From Candidatus Omnitrophota bacterium (GTDB lineage Bacteria; Omnitrophota; Gorgyraeia; Duberdicusellales; 4484-171), in the NCBI GenBank assembly GCA_023135905.1, contig JAGLSE010000012.1:1-48647 (forward strand): a DNA stretch of 48,647 nt, in the 5' to 3' direction. The position numbers were made by a program, and so were the translations under genes. Below are positions 29,262 through 38,431 of this stretch, piece by piece. Each line of letters begins with the position of its first letter. The first letter of the stretch is position 1. A model generated the notes under the pieces. The model made no database searches. It was not told the DNA's origin and worked only from the letters and a program-made list of their open reading frames with translations.

Positions 29262-29406
29262 TTTAAAACTCCTTTTTAAAAATTATAAGATTTTCAATTA
29301 TTGCTAAAATTTCTAATATTATAAAGTATCTTGCAACTTTTTAATTATAATCTAAAACTATACAATTATCAATGGGTTTAGCTTATTTTATATAAACAAA
29401 TCATTT

Positions 29407-30687
29407 TTAAGGATTTAACTCCTCGGCCAACCTATCTAATATTCTCTGGGCATAATTTAATTCTTCTTCTTTAGTTTTAAACCTTTTATCTATTTTCATA
29501 TAAAGAAGTTTTTTAAAAATTTTACTATAGGCTGTTAAGGGTTTAAACCCTAATCTTTTAAGATCTTTTCCATTTGTTTTCAACTTTATATCTGCCAATT
29601 CATTTAAATAAAATTTAATATTTTTCTTTACTTCTTTTCCATAATAAGCATAAAAAAACAATAAACTTTCCCGGCTATAAAAATTTAAGGTTTTGTAAAT
29701 AATATGAGGTGTTTTATAATTAGCCAGCTTTTTGATAGATGTAAGCCCTTTTCTTATAGAATAAATAATATCTGAATCTCTTTTTTTAAGCCCTAAGTCC
29801 TGAGTAATTTTTTTTACCTTCTCTAACGAAAGATTACATAAAATACCCGCTAAATATATTAGATATAGTTGTAATACCTTATGGTTCTTTAATTTTCCAT
29901 CATAATAAGTCAATGAATGGTCTATTCTTAAAAAAATCTCTAAATCCTTTTGTTTTAATTCTATTTGACTATTAATAAAATAAAATCCCGCTAAATCATT
30001 AATTCTCTTAATATATTTATATGGATTAATTTCTTTAAGAATAAGAAAAATCTCGTCTCTAATTCTATGATGCCCCACAAATCTCAAAGCTTCTATATTT
30101 AAGGCCGTTTTCATTAACTTAAAAGTTTTATCTTCAAATTTAAAGTTAAATCTTTGCTCAAATCGTATAGCTCTTAATATTCTCGTTGGATCATCTAAAA
30201 AACTTTTTTCATGAAGAATACGTATAAGTTTTTTCTTTAAATCAACCAAACCGTCATACAAGTCAATCAATTTACCATAATCATCTTTATTTAAACTTAT
30301 AGCCATAGCATTTATCGTAAAATCTCTCCGAAAAAGATCCTCAACTATAGATGCCGAACTAACCTTCGGTAAAACTCCATGATGAGAATATGTTTCCGTT
30401 CTAGCAGTGGCAAAATCAATTTTATGTTCATTGAAATTAACAGTAGCTGTCCCAAAAGAATGATGTCTCTGTAATTTTTCGCCAAATACTTCAGATAATT
30501 TGTCAGCAAAAACAATAGCATCACCTTCTACTACAATATCCAAATCAGAAACATTTTTTTCTAAAATCAAATCTCTAACAACCCCTCCCACAAGATAGAC
30601 TTTAAACCCCAAAGAATCGGCTAAAGACGAAGATTCCTTTAAAATATTTAAAAACTCAGACGACAGATTTTTTAATCTGTTTAACAT
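29407..30687 (-). CDS. cca: CCA tRNA nucleotidyltransferase / poly(A) polymerase family
   Basis: VYLVGGVVRDLIL...DLDIVVEGDA, RRDFTINAMAISL, DDPTRILRAIRFEQRF. Confidence 0.92.
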   Translation of the reverse strand: MLNRLKNLSSEFLNILKESSSLADSLGFKVYLVGGVVRDLILEKNVSDLDIVVEGDAIVFADKLSEVFGEKLQRHHSFGTATVNFNEHKIDFATARTETYSHHGVLPKVSSASIVEDLFRRDFTINAMAISLNKDDYGKLIDLYDGLVDLKKKLIRILHEKSFLDDPTRILRAIRFEQRFNFKFEDKTFKLMKTALNIEALRFVGHHRIRDEIFLILKEINPYKYIKRINDLAGFYFINSQIELKQKDLEIFLRIDHSLTYYDGKLKNHKVLQLYLIYLAGILCNLSLEKVKKITQDLGLKKRDSDIIYSIRKGLTSIKKLANYKTPHIIYKTLNFYSRESLLFFYAYYGKEVKKNIKFYLNELADIKLKTNGKDLKRLGFKPLTAYSKIFKKLLYMKIDKRFKTKEEELNYAQRILDRLAEELNP

Positions 30688-30708
30688 AATACCTCTAATG
30701 GATTATTC

Positions 30709-31602
30709 TCAATCATTTCTAGCTCTGGGATGAAATTCTTTATGAATATTTCTTAATCTAGTTTCATTTACATGAGTATAAATTTGAGTAGTAGTTATGC
30801 TAGCATGACCTAACATTTCTTGAACACTCCGCAAATCAGCACCTCCCTCTAGAAGATGAGTAGCAAAAGAATGACGTAAAGTATGCGGACTTACTTTTTT
30901 TTTAATACCCGCAAAACGAACTATTTTTTTTATCATTTTCCAAACACTCTGCCTACTCAACCTTCTACCACCTTGCGCTATAAAAACATAAGCACTTACT
31001 TTCTTTCCCAATAATTTATTTCTAGCTTGATTAATATATTTGTCCACAAAGTGTATAGCAGCTTTCCCTAAAGGTACTATTCTCTCCTTTGATCCTTTAC
31101 CTTTACACTTGATAAATCCAATTTCAAGATTTATATCAAAAAGTTTAATCATTACTAATTCTGAAACACGAAGACCAGTAGCATACATAAGTTCTATTAT
31201 AGCCCTATCTCTTATTCCTTGAGGTCTCTTCAAATTTGAAACTTTTAATACCTTAGATACTTCAATTAAAGTCAAATAAACAGGTATTTTTTGTTCTAAC
31301 TTTGGTGTTTCTATAAGATCAGATGGATCAATAGAAGTTATTTTTTCTCTTAATAAAAATTTATGAAAGCTTTTCAAAGTTGATAAATATCTTGCAATGC
31401 TTACCGGAGATATGTCTTTACGTAAATAAAATAAAAAATCAGTTATATTCTTACGAACCACCTTTTTAGGATCATTTATTCCTAAACTCTTTAAATAATA
31501 TTCATACTTGCGTAAATCCCGAGAATACGCGTCAAGAGTATTCGATGATAACCCTTTCTCAACTTTAAGGTAATCATTGAACGTTTCAAAAAAAACTTCC
31601 AT
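30709..31602 (-). CDS. xerD: Tyrosine recombinase XerD/XerC
   Basis: YATGLRVSEL, HTLRHSFATHLLEGGADLRSVQEMLGHASITTTQIYTH. Confidence 0.94.
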   Translation of the reverse strand: MEVFFETFNDYLKVEKGLSSNTLDAYSRDLRKYEYYLKSLGINDPKKVVRKNITDFLFYLRKDISPVSIARYLSTLKSFHKFLLREKITSIDPSDLIETPKLEQKIPVYLTLIEVSKVLKVSNLKRPQGIRDRAIIELMYATGLRVSELVMIKLFDINLEIGFIKCKGKGSKERIVPLGKAAIHFVDKYINQARNKLLGKKVSAYVFIAQGGRRLSRQSVWKMIKKIVRFAGIKKKVSPHTLRHSFATHLLEGGADLRSVQEMLGHASITTTQIYTHVNETRLRNIHKEFHPRARND

Positions 31603-31609
31603 ATTATAA

Positions 31610-32227
31610 TTATTGTAAAAACGGATTAAACTCTACTTCTCTGCCGATAGTAGAAAAAGGTCCATGACCAGGATAAACAATGGTATCTGATGGTAATACC
31701 AAAAGTTTTTCTTTTATGGAATTAATCAAGGTAATTTCTGAACCATAAGTAAAATCTGTTCTTCCTATAGAATCATAGAACAAGGCATCTCCACTAAAAA
31801 GCCATTTATTAACCTTTAAAGATATTGAACCTGGACTATGGCCTGGAGTGTGGATTACTTCTATAGGTTGTTTCCCTAAGTATAATATATCGTTATCCCG
31901 ACAAATCTCAGGGGACATTTCTATTATTAACGGTGCGGAAAAATACAATGACCCATTCAGACTAGGATCCTTAAGAAATTCAACTTCTTTTTCATGTATA
32001 TAGTATGGCACCGAATAGCTAGACAAACCACTAATATGATCAAAATGTGAGTGAGTTAAAAAAATAAATTTTATTTTTAATCCTTTTTCTTTTATAAACT
32101 CGTCTATCTTTTCAGTAGGTGCAGTAACGTCGATCAAAAACCCTTCATTAGAATTAGCATCAAAAACAATATAACAATTATTTGAAAGAGGACCTAATAT
32201 GAAACTTTTTAAACCTAAATTAGCCAT
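31610..32227 (-). CDS. MBL-fold metallohydrolase (glyoxalase II-like)
   Basis: FLTHSHFDHISGL, HTPGHSPGSISL, SGDALFYDSIGRTDF, PGHGP. Confidence 0.93.
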   Translation of the reverse strand: MANLGLKSFILGPLSNNCYIVFDANSNEGFLIDVTAPTEKIDEFIKEKGLKIKFIFLTHSHFDHISGLSSYSVPYYIHEKEVEFLKDPSLNGSLYFSAPLIIEMSPEICRDNDILYLGKQPIEVIHTPGHSPGSISLKVNKWLFSGDALFYDSIGRTDFTYGSEITLINSIKEKLLVLPSDTIVYPGHGPFSTIGREVEFNPFLQ

Positions 32228-32697
32228 TTCTTAACATCTACCCAATTAAATTTTCTTTCAACTTGACTTTTAATACTCCGTATTTTTAATAACAAAAAAT
32301 TTTTTTTATTTTGAGTAAAATTAGAACTATGTTCTATATCCTTTTTAAGTTCTAAAAATTCCTCATAAATGGAATAAATTTCATTTTTACCTTCTGTATT
32401 TAAAAATGTCATCGCCCTTTCTAAATTATTTGCAACCTCATTGGCGGCTAATTTCTGTCTTTTAGGGCTAATATCTTTTTCAACAGCTTTAACTAATTCC
32501 TCAAACCAACCCTTAAGATACAAATAATAATAAAGATATTCCCCCTCAACCGGTTGTGTAGAATAATCTTTTAAATCTATATACACTGTCGGTTCTTTCT
32601 GGTATTTCTTCTTCCGTATAAATTTCTTACGAAGACCATAACATCCAGAACTAATAAAAATCATTATAGCTATAAATAAATAAATTATTTTTTCCAT
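32215..32697 (-). CDS. Putative lipoprotein, uncharacterised
   Basis: N-terminal signal with ISSGC lipobox-like motif; overlaps the MBL gene in the operon. Confidence 0.6.
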   Translation of the reverse strand: MEKIIYLFIAIMIFISSGCYGLRKKFIRKKKYQKEPTVYIDLKDYSTQPVEGEYLYYYLYLKGWFEELVKAVEKDISPKRQKLAANEVANNLERAMTFLNTEGKNEIYSIYEEFLELKKDIEHSSNFTQNKKNFLLLKIRSIKSQVERKFNWVDVKKWLI

Positions 32698-32820
32698 TGA
32701 TAAATTATATCACAGTAGTTATAAAAATCTACATATAACATCTATTGTATTGTATTCATAGTTATATATCCCTTATGTTATATAAATACTCATTTAGGGT
32801 CTTATGTCTTTATAGTAAAT

Positions 32821-33576
32821 TTATTTATATTTGACTTTCGATAAATATAAACCTCCTCCAGGTGCGGGATTATTGCAATGTTTAATCTTTTTATCCAGTA
32901 TAAGATTAACATCCTGTAATTTTACCTTACCTAACCCTATACTTACTAAAAAAGATACTATATTCCGTACCATATTTCTCAAAAATCCATTTGCTTCTAT
33001 ATCGATATAAATAAAGGTTCCCCTTTTCTTTATACATATATATTTTACCGTTCTTATACAATGTTTATATTTTCTAGGCTCTTTAGCAAACAATGAGAAA
33101 TCTCTTTCACCTTCTAATAACTTTGAAACTTTTTTCATTTTATTTATATCCAAAGACCCACTTACATACCAAGAAAAATCGCTCAAAAAAACAGAAGGCT
33201 GTTTTTGGTTAAGAATAATATATCGATAAATCTTAGATTTAGCAGAAAATCTAGCATGAAATTCCAAGGGAACTTTTTTTATCTGTTTTATCCGTATATC
33301 TTGAGGTAAAAATGAATTTAAAGCAATTTTAATATTATTAATCGGTATTTTCGTTTTTACTTTAAAATTTAGTACTTGCCCTTTAGCGTGAACAGATTTA
33401 TCCGTTCTTCCAGAACAATTAAGTCTTATCTCTTGGTTAAAAAGTCTCTTCAAAGAATCCTCTATAACTCCCTGAATAGAAATTTCTTTTGCTATTTTTT
33501 TATTCTGAATTTGAAATCCAAAATATTTTGTTCCCAAATATTCGATTTCTAAAAATAAATTAATTTCTTTATGCAT
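32821..33576 (-). CDS. truA: tRNA pseudouridine(38-40) synthase
   Basis: IEYLGTKYFGFQIQ, NCSGRTDKSVHAKGQV, NGFLRNMVRNIV. Confidence 0.95.
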   Translation of the reverse strand: MHKEINLFLEIEYLGTKYFGFQIQNKKIAKEISIQGVIEDSLKRLFNQEIRLNCSGRTDKSVHAKGQVLNFKVKTKIPINNIKIALNSFLPQDIRIKQIKKVPLEFHARFSAKSKIYRYIILNQKQPSVFLSDFSWYVSGSLDINKMKKVSKLLEGERDFSLFAKEPRKYKHCIRTVKYICIKKRGTFIYIDIEANGFLRNMVRNIVSFLVSIGLGKVKLQDVNLILDKKIKHCNNPAPGGGLYLSKVKYK

Positions 33577-33608
33577 AATTTTTAATAATTATATATTTGA
33601 TTAAGCGG

Positions 33609-33629
33609 TGACAGATTTTAGGTCTGTCA
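33609..33629. repeat. Inverted repeat TGACAGA-TTTTAGG-TCTGTCA
   Basis: Perfect 7-bp stem in the gap upstream of truA. Confidence 0.75.
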
Positions 33630-33681
33630 GCTATTAATTAATTTATAAAAATTATAAACATCTCTTTTTTATGTCTTTATT

Positions 33682-34041
33682 TTATAATTTATCAATACGC
33701 GGTTTACAATAAAATAAAGGTAAATGATAACTTAGATAACCATAATATAAGAGACCCAGTCCTACTAAAAAAGCTATTAGTTTTAAATTAGTAATATTAT
33801 TTTCAATAATTAAAGCTGCTAAATAAAACATTAATAACAATGACAACGCTAAATGTATTCCATATAATATGGAATATCCTGGAAACATCAACTTTCCGTT
33901 GCAACGGTTGCATCTGAACCTATTATTGAATATCAGCGACTTTTTAAATCTAAATAAAAAAGGATTATACTTTTTTTTACATCGAGGACATCTCATCCAT
34001 CTAATCTTCTTAAGTTTTTCCTTTCTACTCATGTAAACCAA
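33682..34041 (-). CDS. Zinc-ribbon membrane protein, uncharacterised
   Basis: MRCPRCKKKY...FRCNRCNGKL (two CxxC) followed by two TM helices. Confidence 0.7.
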   Translation of the reverse strand: MVYMSRKEKLKKIRWMRCPRCKKKYNPFLFRFKKSLIFNNRFRCNRCNGKLMFPGYSILYGIHLALSLLLMFYLAALIIENNITNLKLIAFLVGLGLLYYGYLSYHLPLFYCKPRIDKL

Positions 34042-34067
34042 AATTATCCATAGCCTGATGGGTAAAA

Positions 34068-34652
34068 CTAATTATCTCCAAAAAAAGATTCAAATTCAAA
34101 AGGATATTGAAATTTATATTCATTTGCAGCATCTTCACCGATATATTCTACAAGAACATCTTTCTTATTCCTACCATCATCATAATCCCCTTCTATAACC
34201 GCAATTAATTTCATCAAAGACTTAATTTTATCATCTAATCTAAAGTTAGCATCCCTACTTAAAATACTTTGGTAAATTATATTATTTATTTTATTAACAT
34301 AATAAATGCTATTTTTTAATATTACTACATTATTTTTTATAAATTCTTTCTTTATATTCTCCACTATCTTAATTTTATCATCTTGAGACAAAAGTATCCA
34401 AACAATAACCATGTCTCGTTTTTCTAAATCTTTTTTTATAAAAGCATCTTCATATCCGGCTGGCAATATACCAGTTTCCAAAGCTAATTGTCTTAACTCG
34501 TTATCTGTATATTGTTTATTACTTAAATCATGAGATAGATCGGAAGAGTCCGCGAATTCACATAGTACAAAACATATGGTGATAGCTACTAAAAATCGAC
34601 AACTTTTGCAATAGTTAATCATTGAAGTAAATAAAATTCTATGAGTTTTCAA
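34068..34652 (-). CDS. Secreted hypothetical protein
   Basis: Signal-peptide-like N-terminus (MINYCKSCRFLVAITICFVLCEFA); the listed start is TTG and an ATG further in is likelier. Confidence 0.5.
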   Translation of the reverse strand: MKTHRILFTSMINYCKSCRFLVAITICFVLCEFADSSDLSHDLSNKQYTDNELRQLALETGILPAGYEDAFIKKDLEKRDMVIVWILLSQDDKIKIVENIKKEFIKNNVVILKNSIYYVNKINNIIYQSILSRDANFRLDDKIKSLMKLIAVIEGDYDDGRNKKDVLVEYIGEDAANEYKFQYPFEFESFFGDN

Positions 34653-34815
34653 TCATACGCATCAAAAAAAATACTAACACTAGCTCCTGATTAGCATAAT
34701 CCTTCAACTTCCAGAAGGCAACAGCCAAACCTAAATATCGTTTAATTTCCTTTGAATTACATCAAAACTATAAATCCCTTTAAGTTCATCTAATACCATT
34801 AGAACAACCTAATTA

Positions 34816-35106
34816 TTAATAATTACCTGTCTTAATAACTATTAGAATAGCAAGTGTATCTCTATCAAGGGTAAGGTTTTCAATTTTTGGCAAATTTCCC
34901 GCAATGGAGGTCACTTATTGTACTACAACTTCATCATTTTCTTTTATATCCAATACAATTTCATTTGTAGTGCCATCAAATTCAATTATCTTTTGCTAAC
35001 CTTCAACAACTGCTTCTGCCATAATAATTATTCCACATAAAATCATAACTAACAAAAAATGTAAAAAATCATTTTTTATCTTCCAACCTAATTCTGTTTA
35101 ATTCAT
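34816..35106 (-). pseudogene. Degraded secreted-protein gene with three internal nonsense codons
   Basis: AAGGGTAGT-ATG then MN*TELGWKIKNDFLHFLLVMILCGIIIMAEAVVEG*QKIIEFDGTTNEIVLDIKENDEVVVQ*VTSIAGNLPKIENLTLDRDTLAILIVIKTGNY**, all one frame. Confidence 0.65.
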
Positions 35107-35176
35107 ACTACCCTTTTTTAATAAAATTTTAATAATTAAACATTTTACTTTATATTTAGACTCCTAAAAACTACAA

Positions 35177-35377
35177 TTATTCTTCTTTCCGACTTAAAAA
35201 TTTAATTACTTTTTTTTCATCATCACTCTTAGAATTTACTTGTTCAATTATATATAAACTTTCCTCTTTACTAACTCCAAAGCTATTAACTCTTCTTGTT
35301 CCCGAGGTATCATCTATTATGGCAAAACATCCGCATAAAAACAAAATTGTGCAAAATAATATCACAATTTTTTTCAT
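35177..35377 (-). CDS. Small lipoprotein
   Basis: AGGAGG SD; MKKIVILFCTILFLCGC lipobox. Confidence 0.65.
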   Translation of the reverse strand: MKKIVILFCTILFLCGCFAIIDDTSGTRRVNSFGVSKEESLYIIEQVNSKSDDEKKVIKFLSRKEE

Positions 35378-35469
35378 AGTATTACCTCCTAAACATTTCC
35401 CAATCAATAAATTTGTTTTTTTACTTTATTTTCTATTACTTAATATTATTCTATTTACTAAAAATATTT

Positions 35470-36339
35470 TCACATTTCTCTTTTCCAAATAGAAGGATAT
35501 TTTTTAAGTATATCCAAAAAAATATTAACTATTCCAGCATCTAATTGTGTCCCTGAGACTCTTTTCAATTCCGAAAGAATATCATCTTTTGATATTTTTT
35601 TTCTATAGGCTCTTTCTGAATTCATAGCATCAAAAGTATCGGCTACAGCCAAAATCCTTGCACCTAAAGGAATTTTATCGCCCTTAAATCCTCCAGGATA
35701 CCCCTTACCATCATATCTTTCGTGATGATGAAGTATAATTTCCTTTTCTTCAAATAAAAAAGTTAAAGGGTTTAATATTTCAACCGCTCTTACTGGATGT
35801 TTCTTCATAATTGCCCACTCATCATCATTAAGCGAACTAGTTTTGTTTAATATCACATCGACTATCCCAAGCTTACCTAAATCATGTAGTATACCCGCAC
35901 GATAAATAATTTCTTGTTTTACTATTTCTAATTTCATATCTTGACTGATAATTACACATAATTCAGCAACTTTTTTAGAATGACCTTTAACATAAGGATC
36001 TTTTGCTTCTTCCGTTAAAACTAAAGTTGATATAATATTGATCTCATTTTCTTCAAGTTTTTTCTTTATAGCCATGAGATTTATATTTAACATACTCAAA
36101 CGCCTCCTATCTCTCATCTCTTGAATCCAAAGATAGACTATTAGAATTAACACCGCACTTAGAAGTATTTCTGGAGACACAATGTTCCATTCTGAATAAT
36201 AAGCTACAATATACAACCTAAAAATAACAATCATAAAAATAATGCCCATTACCCAAAACTTAAAGGTATTGCTAATACATGGATTATCTTTAATCATTGC
36301 TTCTATATCCCGCTGATTATTTTTTCTTAAATTTTTCAT
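35470..36339 (-). CDS. HD-GYP domain protein with N-terminal TM helices
   Basis: LHDLGKLGI, HPVRAVEIL, HHHERYDGKGYPGGFKGDKIPLGARILAVADTFDAM. Confidence 0.95.
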   Translation of the reverse strand: MKNLRKNNQRDIEAMIKDNPCISNTFKFWVMGIIFMIVIFRLYIVAYYSEWNIVSPEILLSAVLILIVYLWIQEMRDRRRLSMLNINLMAIKKKLEENEINIISTLVLTEEAKDPYVKGHSKKVAELCVIISQDMKLEIVKQEIIYRAGILHDLGKLGIVDVILNKTSSLNDDEWAIMKKHPVRAVEILNPLTFLFEEKEIILHHHERYDGKGYPGGFKGDKIPLGARILAVADTFDAMNSERAYRKKISKDDILSELKRVSGTQLDAGIVNIFLDILKKYPSIWKREM

Positions 36340-36369
36340 ATCTATAGTTATTAAATAATATTTCCCTTA

Positions 36370-37080
36370 CTAATCTTTTAATAAATAATCATTTATTTCC
36401 ACATTATTTCTTTTTTTAAAATCTAAAATAACTTTTGCTATCTCATTATTTAATTTTTCGCCGCATAAAACATTTCGTATATTTTCCTTTGCCTCCAATA
36501 GCGGCATACCTATCAAATCTTTATTATTTTCATAAAATGCTACAATTTCATCTATTGACACTTCTTTTTCTAAACTAACCATAACCTCATCAATAATAGC
36601 TGTTCTTTTGGTTTTTCCGGTAAGACTTATTACATCTTCCAATTTATCTACACCTTTTTCGATACCTATCTGATACAAAATTTCTACAGTAACCAGCTGA
36701 GACAACATATCTTTTCTTGCTTGGAAATCGTTTATATCAAACCCTTCTATTTTGCCGTATGAATCTATTCTAACCAACCTTTTCTTAAAATCATTTAAAC
36801 TAATTTCCCAATTATTTATTTTTCCTAATAGCGGTTCTTTTATATCATTAGTCTGTTCAAAAGATTTTTCTTTTTTGATTATATCTTGATTCGAATTATT
36901 ACATCCCCAAAACAAAAAAATTATAAAAAAAACAAAAAAACCATTTATTTCTAAAAAACTTCTCATAAAGACCTTTCTTTTTTTTAAAAAAAACTTATAT
37001 TGTCTATTAACAAAACTTTTGCTCTTACTAATTAAGATACTACAATTTATATTTTTTTCAACAAAACTATTATAAATCAA
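36370..37080 (-). CDS. SurA-N-like lipoprotein (peptidylprolyl isomerase-associated domain)
   Basis: FLFWGCNN lipobox; LGKINNWEISLNDFKKRL...LSQLVTVEILYQIGIEKGV resembles SurA/PrsA N-terminal domains. Probable start is the ATG at 36966. Confidence 0.55.
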   Translation of the reverse strand: MIYNSFVEKNINCSILISKSKSFVNRQYKFFLKKRKVFMRSFLEINGFFVFFIIFLFWGCNNSNQDIIKKEKSFEQTNDIKEPLLGKINNWEISLNDFKKRLVRIDSYGKIEGFDINDFQARKDMLSQLVTVEILYQIGIEKGVDKLEDVISLTGKTKRTAIIDEVMVSLEKEVSIDEIVAFYENNKDLIGMPLLEAKENIRNVLCGEKLNNEIAKVILDFKKRNNVEINDYLLKD

Positions 37081-37760
37081 TTATTCGAAATAAATGATAA
37101 AGTTCTATTATTATCAAAAAATTTACGATATGAAAAAAACCCTTTATCTGAGCAAAACGTGCAAACCCCTGTATCATAAAAAGAAAATTTATTATAGTCA
37201 TTCTTAACAGTATATTGTTTAACAGCCTTAACTGGATCAAAATAAAGATTATTCTTCCTAAGTTCTAAATAATCCTTTATTTTAGGATAATTTAAAAATT
37301 CAGTGCCTACCTTATAGCAACAACTTCTTAAACCCGGGCCTAAAGCAATTTTATAAACTGTGTTCTCATTCTTATTATTAAAAACACTTTTATAAATATT
37401 CTCAAATATACCCTTATCAGCAGAGCGCCACCCCATATGTATAACTCCTATTACCTTTGTATCTTCGCTACAAAATATTATAGGCAAACAATCCGCCGTT
37501 TTTACAACAAGAACATGGTTTTTTTGTCTCGTAAAGATGGCATCTCCCTCATAAACACCTGGTTTATTAACCTGAAATATCTCCGCCGAATGCCTTTGAT
37601 TCATAGAACTCACATCCGGATTAATCCCTAAAGAACTCATTATTTCTTTTATATCTTCGGGAAGTACTCCTTTTAAAGATGGTTTAGTGAATCCAGCGAT
37701 TATATTCAATGGGAAAAAATCTTCAATTAAAAAACAATTTTCTTTCTCAACCAATTTCAT
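37077..37760 (-). CDS. pgeF: Peptidoglycan editing factor / YfiH laccase-domain purine nucleoside phosphorylase
   Basis: QRHSAEIF, GDAIFTRQKNHVLVVKTADCLPIIF, VIGVIHMGWRSADKGI, CCYKVG, CTFCS. Confidence 0.92.
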   Translation of the reverse strand: MKLVEKENCFLIEDFFPLNIIAGFTKPSLKGVLPEDIKEIMSSLGINPDVSSMNQRHSAEIFQVNKPGVYEGDAIFTRQKNHVLVVKTADCLPIIFCSEDTKVIGVIHMGWRSADKGIFENIYKSVFNNKNENTVYKIALGPGLRSCCYKVGTEFLNYPKIKDYLELRKNNLYFDPVKAVKQYTVKNDYNKFSFYDTGVCTFCSDKGFFSYRKFFDNNRTLSFISNN

Positions 37761-37814
37761 GATTTGCTTAGTATTATTTTTTGATATTTTATAATTTCTA
37801 ATAATTATTTATGT

Positions 37815-37850
37815 TACGAGCGCAGACAAGCGGCGCCCCTACAATATTTT
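37815..37850. repeat. REP-like element ending GGCGCCCCTACAATATTTTT
   Basis: tacgagcgcagacaagcggcgcccctacaatatttt; shares the CCCCTAC...TTTT flank with 38071 and 27881. Confidence 0.6.
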
Positions 37851-37933
37851 TATCCTTTTTTATTAATTTCGTTTCCCTATCGCGAAACATATTTCCATCA
37901 ATATTCTATATTCATCTACTCATTAACTTTTTT

Positions 37934-37966
37934 AACCCGCAAACCCGACAACTCGTTTAACTCGCC
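37934..37966. repeat. Degenerate octamer array AACYCGNN
   Basis: AACCCGCA AACCCGAC AACTCGTT(T) AACTCGCC. Confidence 0.7.
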
Positions 37967-38010
37967 AACCTTTTATTTCTATTTTTCTCTTTTCCCCACA
38001 ATTTTATTAC

Positions 38011-38028
38011 ATTCTGCACCAGCAGAAT
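38011..38028. repeat. Inverted repeat ATTCTGC-ACCA-GCAGAAT
   Basis: Perfect 7-bp stem, 4-nt loop. Confidence 0.8.
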
Positions 38029-38070
38029 TCATGACGCGAATATTCTACAATTTATAATTATAATCGTTAC

Positions 38071-38090
38071 GGGCGCAAAATATTGCGCCC
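38071..38090. repeat. Perfect palindromic REP-like element GGGCGCAA-AATA-TTGCGCCC
   Basis: 8-bp perfect stem, followed by CTACGTTATTTTTTATCCC. Confidence 0.9.
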
Positions 38091-38120
38091 CTACGTTATT
38101 TTTTATCCCTTTTTATTCTC

Positions 38121-38160
38121 TTCATTACGTCGTTACATCACTACGTATTTACGTATTTCC
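38121..38160. repeat. Degenerate octamer tandem array, 5 units
   Basis: TTCATTAC GTCGTTAC ATCACTAC GTATTTAC GTATTTCC, exact 8-nt register. Confidence 0.8.
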
Positions 38161-38198
38161 GTTCTCCCTTCTCCTGCCTCCTGCAACTTATAGCCTGC

Positions 38199-38417
38199 TT
38201 ACGCCTCTATTTCTACAACCTTATCTCTATTTTTCTCTCCTTTAATTATATGAATATTATATTTTTTCAATTTATAATACTGAGCTAGAACCTCAATCAA
38301 ACCTTTATTAGCTCTTCCCTCTATAGCCGGATCGGTTATATAAATTTTTAATCCTCCATCAAACTCTTCAATCTTTAATTCTTTAGACCTAGGAATGACC
38401 CTTACTTTGATTTTCAT
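38199..38417 (-). CDS. DUF167 (YggU) family protein
   Basis: MKIKVRVIPRSKE...LKIYITDPAIEGRANKGLIEVLA...IIKGEKNRDKVVEI. Confidence 0.93.
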   Translation of the reverse strand: MKIKVRVIPRSKELKIEEFDGGLKIYITDPAIEGRANKGLIEVLAQYYKLKKYNIHIIKGEKNRDKVVEIEA

Positions 38418-38431
38418 ACATTCTAAATGGC

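Noticed and set aside
34816-35106. Stop-codon reassignment (TAA/TAG read as Gln or Lys)
   Set aside because: TAA and TAG terminate conserved genes normally elsewhere in the window (e.g. rpsU TAA, nrnA TAG).
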